From contig NZ_JABAIJ010000008.1 in NCBI RefSeq assembly GCF_012641435.1, positions 62,001 to 126,000 of the forward strand: 64,000 bases of DNA. Direction: 5' to 3'. Shown one piece after another: positions 60,807 through 64,000 of this stretch. How positions within the stretch are numbered: position 1 is the first letter of the stretch; the number at the start of each line of letters is the position of its first letter. Origin of the DNA: Rhizobium sp. P38BS-XIX. GTDB lineage: Bacteria > Pseudomonadota > Alphaproteobacteria > Rhizobiales > Rhizobiaceae. Under the pieces are notes generated by a model. That model ran no database searches, had not been told where the DNA came from, and was given only the letters and a program-made list of their open reading frames with translations. The position numbers and the translations under genes are program-made.

Positions 60807-60960
60807 CGGAATTGGTATTCGCGCTCAGCTTGACGCGACATCAAGTAAAATTCATCAATTGGTGTTTGATCGGTCCCTATCCGAGAAAGTTTGGGTGCCT
60901 GTGACAAAAACGATTCATCACGGCCACAAAATTCATCAGATATAGGAGTCTGCATGTCCG

Positions 60961-61869
60961 CTAGAAGCCCGCAGGCTTCAGCTCTCTGATAAGTTCGCAG
61001 AGCAATCGCAGTCCCGTTGGAACTTGCTTTCGACTTGAGTAATACATGTAAAACGGCGGCCCCAGCGGCGACCATTCAGTGAGTACGACCGCAAGCTTCC
61101 CTTCATCGACAAAGGGTTTCGCAAGCAGTGCCGGAACATAAGCAAGCCCTCCACCGGACAGCAACGCCGGCATGAGTGTCTCAGTCGTATTCACAATAAT
61201 GTTTCCAGCAACTTGAACCGCGAACTCGTGGCCGCTCTGTTCAAATTCCCATTGAACAATCTTGTTATATCCGCTGCGTCCTCTGAAGCATTTGTGCGAT
61301 CCCAGATCTTCAGGGTGGTTTGGAGTGCCGTAACGGCTCAGATAATTTGGGGACCCCACCACGACCCAACGGATGTCGGCCGACAACCGCTGTGCGATCA
61401 TGTCGGCGGGTACAGTCCCACCATATCTGATACCGCCATCGAAACCCTCTGCGATAACATCGACCATGTTATTATCAGCGGATATTTCCAGCTCAACTTC
61501 TGGATAACGTTCCATGAACGCGGGCAACACGGGACTGATGAGAAGCGTTGCCGCATCGCCAAGGACATTCAATCTGAGCCGCCCCGTTGGCGCCGCGCGG
61601 AACTTGTTCAAGTCTTCGAATGCGCCATCGATTGCATCGATATGAGGCGACACATTCGAATGGAAAATCTCACCAATTGCAGTAAGGGTTACGCTTCTGC
61701 TGGTTCGATTGAACAGTCGCACCCCGAGACGATCTTCCAGACCCTTGAGAGCGTGGCTTACAGCTGACGTGCTTACCGATAACTCAATGGCAGCGCGCCG
61801 GAAATTTCGATGCTTCGCGACCGAAAGAAAATAGACGATGTCGGCTAGGTCAGCTCGGCTGAAATTCAT
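60961..61869 (-). CDS. LysR-family transcriptional regulator
   Basis: 302 aa from ATG at 61869, preceded by GAGAAG at 5 bp (a GTG two codons earlier lies on that site). Winged helix at residues about 5-62 (DIVYFLSVAKHRNFRRAAIE, VSTSAVSHALKGLEDRLGVR) followed by the two-lobe effector domain (GRLRLNVLGDAATLLISPVL). It precedes the two MFS genes in the same direction, unlike the usual divergent arrangement of LysR genes. Confidence 0.9.
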   Translation of the reverse strand: MNFSRADLADIVYFLSVAKHRNFRRAAIELSVSTSAVSHALKGLEDRLGVRLFNRTSRSVTLTAIGEIFHSNVSPHIDAIDGAFEDLNKFRAAPTGRLRLNVLGDAATLLISPVLPAFMERYPEVELEISADNNMVDVIAEGFDGGIRYGGTVPADMIAQRLSADIRWVVVGSPNYLSRYGTPNHPEDLGSHKCFRGRSGYNKIVQWEFEQSGHEFAVQVAGNIIVNTTETLMPALLSGGGLAYVPALLAKPFVDEGKLAVVLTEWSPLGPPFYMYYSSRKQVPTGLRLLCELIRELKPAGF

Positions 61870-62457
61870 GTGCACTTCTCACCGCGTTGGTTCGTAGCTG
61901 GGGATTAATGATTCTTTTCGTGGGGCGAGCAACAAACGATGCTTTGCTCGCCAATCCCGCAGTCGCGTCACGCTGAGCTTTCACCCGACTTTGCATTTAG
62001 CGGTTACCCACCTTCGATATCGATGTAGCAGATTTATCAATCGATTTTCCGTGACCGAATGGATCACCCCCAAATGAAAATCTGGATTAAAGCGTCGTGA
62101 AACTCGACAATGAAGCTGCTTAACCAAGATTTCTTACTCCCAGAGTTTTCCGCTCCCTTCTGGAGGTAGGTTGCTTAACCGAAAGTTGTGGTCCCAAATC
62201 ATACGATGCCAGATCACCCGCCAAGTATAATGTATTAGATTTTTCAAAAACTCATCTTTATCAAGCAGCTAATCTGCTCATCTCTACAATATCACCGGTG
62301 CGTCTGAAAATGTATAAACCGGTCGGCTTCCGGCTGGCATGCCGGTGGAACTGTCGAGATAGTCTCCCTGTTCATTACGTTGATCGACATGCGGACGCAA
62401 CTACACATAATCTGCCGAACCCAGACGGTTCGCGCGAATGGCGAGAAAGCTCGAATA
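61870..62457. other. Long A+T-rich gap without a clear gene
   Basis: About 590 bp. The part from about 62000 to 62300 is clearly richer in A+T than the rest of the window. No frame here shows protein character. The short sequence GCTTAACC occurs twice (about 62119 and 62172). This may be a boundary between gene blocks and hold the promoter of the methyltransferase gene. Confidence 0.45.
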
Positions 62458-63186
62458 ATGGATCAAGGCACCTCTATAGATAAGACCGCAGATGATATTG
62501 CCGAAGCGATATTTTACCACAAGGTAAAGGCAGCTCACGACAAACTGTTTGGGGCGCAGGGAGGACCTTACAATATAGACTCGGTCGCCTACTTCGCCGC
62601 TGCTATCGAGAGCTACCAATATGCTCGCGATCAAATGCGAAAGGCGGCGCGATTTGATAGCCGAGAAGGGCTGCTGGACTTCAGCCTGGACAAGATATCT
62701 CTGGATGGGCTCGTTCTCGAGTTCGGGGTTTTTTCCGGACACACGATCAACATCATCGCCGACAAACTCAATCGCCAGATGATCCATGGCTTTGATTCTT
62801 TCAAAGGCCTCCCGGAGGATTGGACCGCGGGTGCAAAGGCAGGCGCATTTGCACGGGATGGACTGCCAGCCGTTCGCGGCAATGTCGATCTCGTGGTCGG
62901 ATGGTTTGACGACACTTTGAGAACCTTCCTGGCCAGCCATCCGGGCAATATTTCATTCCTGCACGTCGACTGCGATCTCTATTCCTCGACGAGAACGATC
63001 CTGACCGAAGCGCGTGATCGCATTGTGCCCGGTACCGTCATTCTGTTTGACGAATATTTCAACTACCCTGACTGGAAGCGGCATGAGCATCGGGCGTTCC
63101 AGGAATTCGTATATGAGAATAGTATAAAATACGAGTACATCGGATTGGTTCCGGCTTTTGAACAGGTGGCGGCGCGGATTCTCTGA
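62458..63186 (+). CDS. TylF/MycF-like O-methyltransferase
   Basis: 242 aa from ATG at 62458 with a weak GAGAAAG site; the open frame extends to 62380 but those residues are not family-like. SAM-binding motif DGLVLEFGVFSGHTINIIAD at about residue 75, the FDSFKGLPEDW motif, and the metal-binding acidic motif LHVDCDLYSSTRTIL near 165, with DEYFNYPDW later, as in macrocin and mycinamicin O-methyltransferases. Related enzymes methylate sugars in surface glycans of rhizobia, which suits the next gene. Confidence 0.85.
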   Translation: MDQGTSIDKTADDIAEAIFYHKVKAAHDKLFGAQGGPYNIDSVAYFAAAIESYQYARDQMRKAARFDSREGLLDFSLDKISLDGLVLEFGVFSGHTINIIADKLNRQMIHGFDSFKGLPEDWTAGAKAGAFARDGLPAVRGNVDLVVGWFDDTLRTFLASHPGNISFLHVDCDLYSSTRTILTEARDRIVPGTVILFDEYFNYPDWKRHEHRAFQEFVYENSIKYEYIGLVPAFEQVAARIL

Positions 63187-63299
63187 ACGGTGCGTCGACA
63201 GATGCATCCCGGCTGTCTCGCAGGAGAATGCCGCGGGAGAGACGTTGATCGGTTAAACGCGGTAAGTAGACCTAACAACTACGCGGTGAGGACAGGCGA

Positions 63300-64000
63300 A
63301 TGCTCGAAAGCAACGCATCGGTGAGGAAATCCGCCCAGGAACATAGTTTTCGCACCCCGACAGAGCTGGCCGTTTCAGAGAGCGAAGTAAAGCGAATTCT
63401 AGTTATAGGCTCCTGCGCCTCGCAAGGTATTTACCATCACGCCCACAGAGTACTTCCGAAGGCTGAAGTAGAACACATTCTTTACAATTTTCCCGGCGTC
63501 GCGGACAGCAATTTGCCGAGACCGGCAAGCGATTACGACTTTCAATTCATCTATCTGCCGCTGCGTACCGTTGTGCCTGAGACCATGCTCGCAAACCTCT
63601 CCCATGAAAGCGAAGAGCCCTTTATCGCGAAGTTTGAAGAGGCAAGGAGTAGGCTGATACAGACGCTGAACGGTGCATTGCAATACACGGAAAACTCTGG
63701 CCTGCTCACATTCATATCGGAGTTTCTGTCTCCGCAGCAAAGCCTGATTGGGCGTCTTCTGCCTCGCCATGATTATCGCAATCCGACATTCTTTGTCGAA
63801 CAGCTCAACAAGGTTCTTCATCAGATCGCCGGGGAGCGAGCCAACACTCACATCGTTCAAACGGATGCCATAGCTTCCACCTTTGGCAAGAAGTTCATTC
63901 AGGAGGATTTTGTTTGGCCATGGAGCCACGCATCCTATGCCAATGATTGGGATAGCATTCACGATACGAAGCGCATCGCTGTTCCGACCAAGCTTTCGGA
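63300..64000 (+). CDS. Unknown protein, possibly surface-glycan related (cut by right edge)
   Basis: ATG at 63300 with GAGGA 8 bp upstream; 233 complete codons are visible and the frame is open at the window end. The first part has a beta strand and small-residue turn, VKRILVIGSCASQGIYHHA, that recalls the G-x-C/S-x elbow of SGNH-like or WcbI-like capsule proteins, then a helical middle (EEPFIAKFEEARSRLIQTLN) and IHDTKRIAVPTK at the edge. No family is certain. It lies 113 bp after the methyltransferase gene in the same direction. The antisense frame at 63399-63962 is a shadow. Confidence 0.7.
   Translation, partial: MLESNASVRKSAQEHSFRTPTELAVSESEVKRILVIGSCASQGIYHHAHRVLPKAEVEHILYNFPGVADSNLPRPASDYDFQFIYLPLRTVVPETMLANLSHESEEPFIAKFEEARSRLIQTLNGALQYTENSGLLTFISEFLSPQQSLIGRLLPRHDYRNPTFFVEQLNKVLHQIAGERANTHIVQTDAIASTFGKKFIQEDFVWPWSHASYANDWDSIHDTKRIAVPTKLS

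Noticed and set aside
62119..62180. Repeated GCTTAACC
   Set aside because: Only two short copies, not symmetric around any promoter; not enough to call an operator or attachment site.
63399..63962. Minus-strand open frame of 187 codons near the right edge
   Set aside because: The plus strand is open from a good start at 63300 to the edge and reads as a normal protein; the minus frame is its shadow.
1..64000. CRISPR arrays, tRNA or rRNA genes, complete insertion sequences
   Set aside because: I looked for regular repeats with spacers, CCA-ended cloverleaf sequences and transposase motifs and saw none; a tRNA scan would be needed to exclude a tRNA completely.

Overview
The window looks like a chromosome or megaplasmid segment of a soil- or plant-associated alphaproteobacterium, most likely Rhizobiaceae (Rhizobium, Agrobacterium or Ensifer type). 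The evidence is high G+C coding sequence, dense uptake operons for sugars, peptides and nucleoside-like compounds, and many GntR, LacI, LysR and AraC regulators. This placement is an inference from gene content; no rRNA, tRNA, replication gene, CRISPR array or intact insertion sequence was seen.

Layout. 1-1760: the end of an AraC regulator and an exported trypsin-like protease carrying two PAN/Apple-like modules. 1846-9198 (minus): an eight-gene operon led by a GntR regulator, followed by a polar-amino-acid-type ABC importer and uxuA, uxuB and a sugar epimerase, so probably uptake and breakdown of a sugar acid through mannonate/fructuronate. 9449-14221: an unknown secreted/membrane protein pair, an MFS exporter and an aldo-keto reductase. 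14461-21276: remnants of HutC-type and AraC regulators, a LysR-amidase-MFS cluster, small envelope proteins and a TetR regulator. 21439-28679 (minus): a BMP-type nucleoside-family ABC importer with an amidase and a cytosine-deaminase-like hydrolase, behind a strong promoter whose -10 overlaps a perfect inverted repeat. 29048-35713: a LacI regulator with three TGGGA/TCCCA operators, then D-lyxose isomerase, a ribose-type ABC importer and an aldose-epimerase-like protein.

35835-40888: an SDR reductase with a palindromic operator beside a perfect -10, then a nitrilase, a NodB-fold deacetylase/imidase-like hydrolase and an unusual regulator joining a LuxR-type HTH to a periplasmic-binding-protein sensor domain without any export signal. 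41044-47623: a GntR regulator, an esterase and an oligopeptide-type ABC importer. 47718-55313: a LacI regulator facing an alpha-L-fucosidase operon that includes a nucleotidyltransferase-fold gene and a complete CUT1 importer. 55378-61869: a broken LprI-like fragment, unknown membrane and secreted proteins, and a LysR gene with two overlapping MFS genes, the first preceded or entered by three exact heptamer repeats. 62458-64000: a TylF-like methyltransferase and a gene running off the right edge, which may begin a surface-glycan region.

Most of the window follows a regulator plus importer plus one-to-three-enzyme design. The least ordinary items are the cytoplasmic LuxR-PBP fusion with its C-N hydrolase neighbours, the protease-PAN fusion, the nucleotidyltransferase in the fucoside operon, and an epimerase with one of its four metal ligands replaced.
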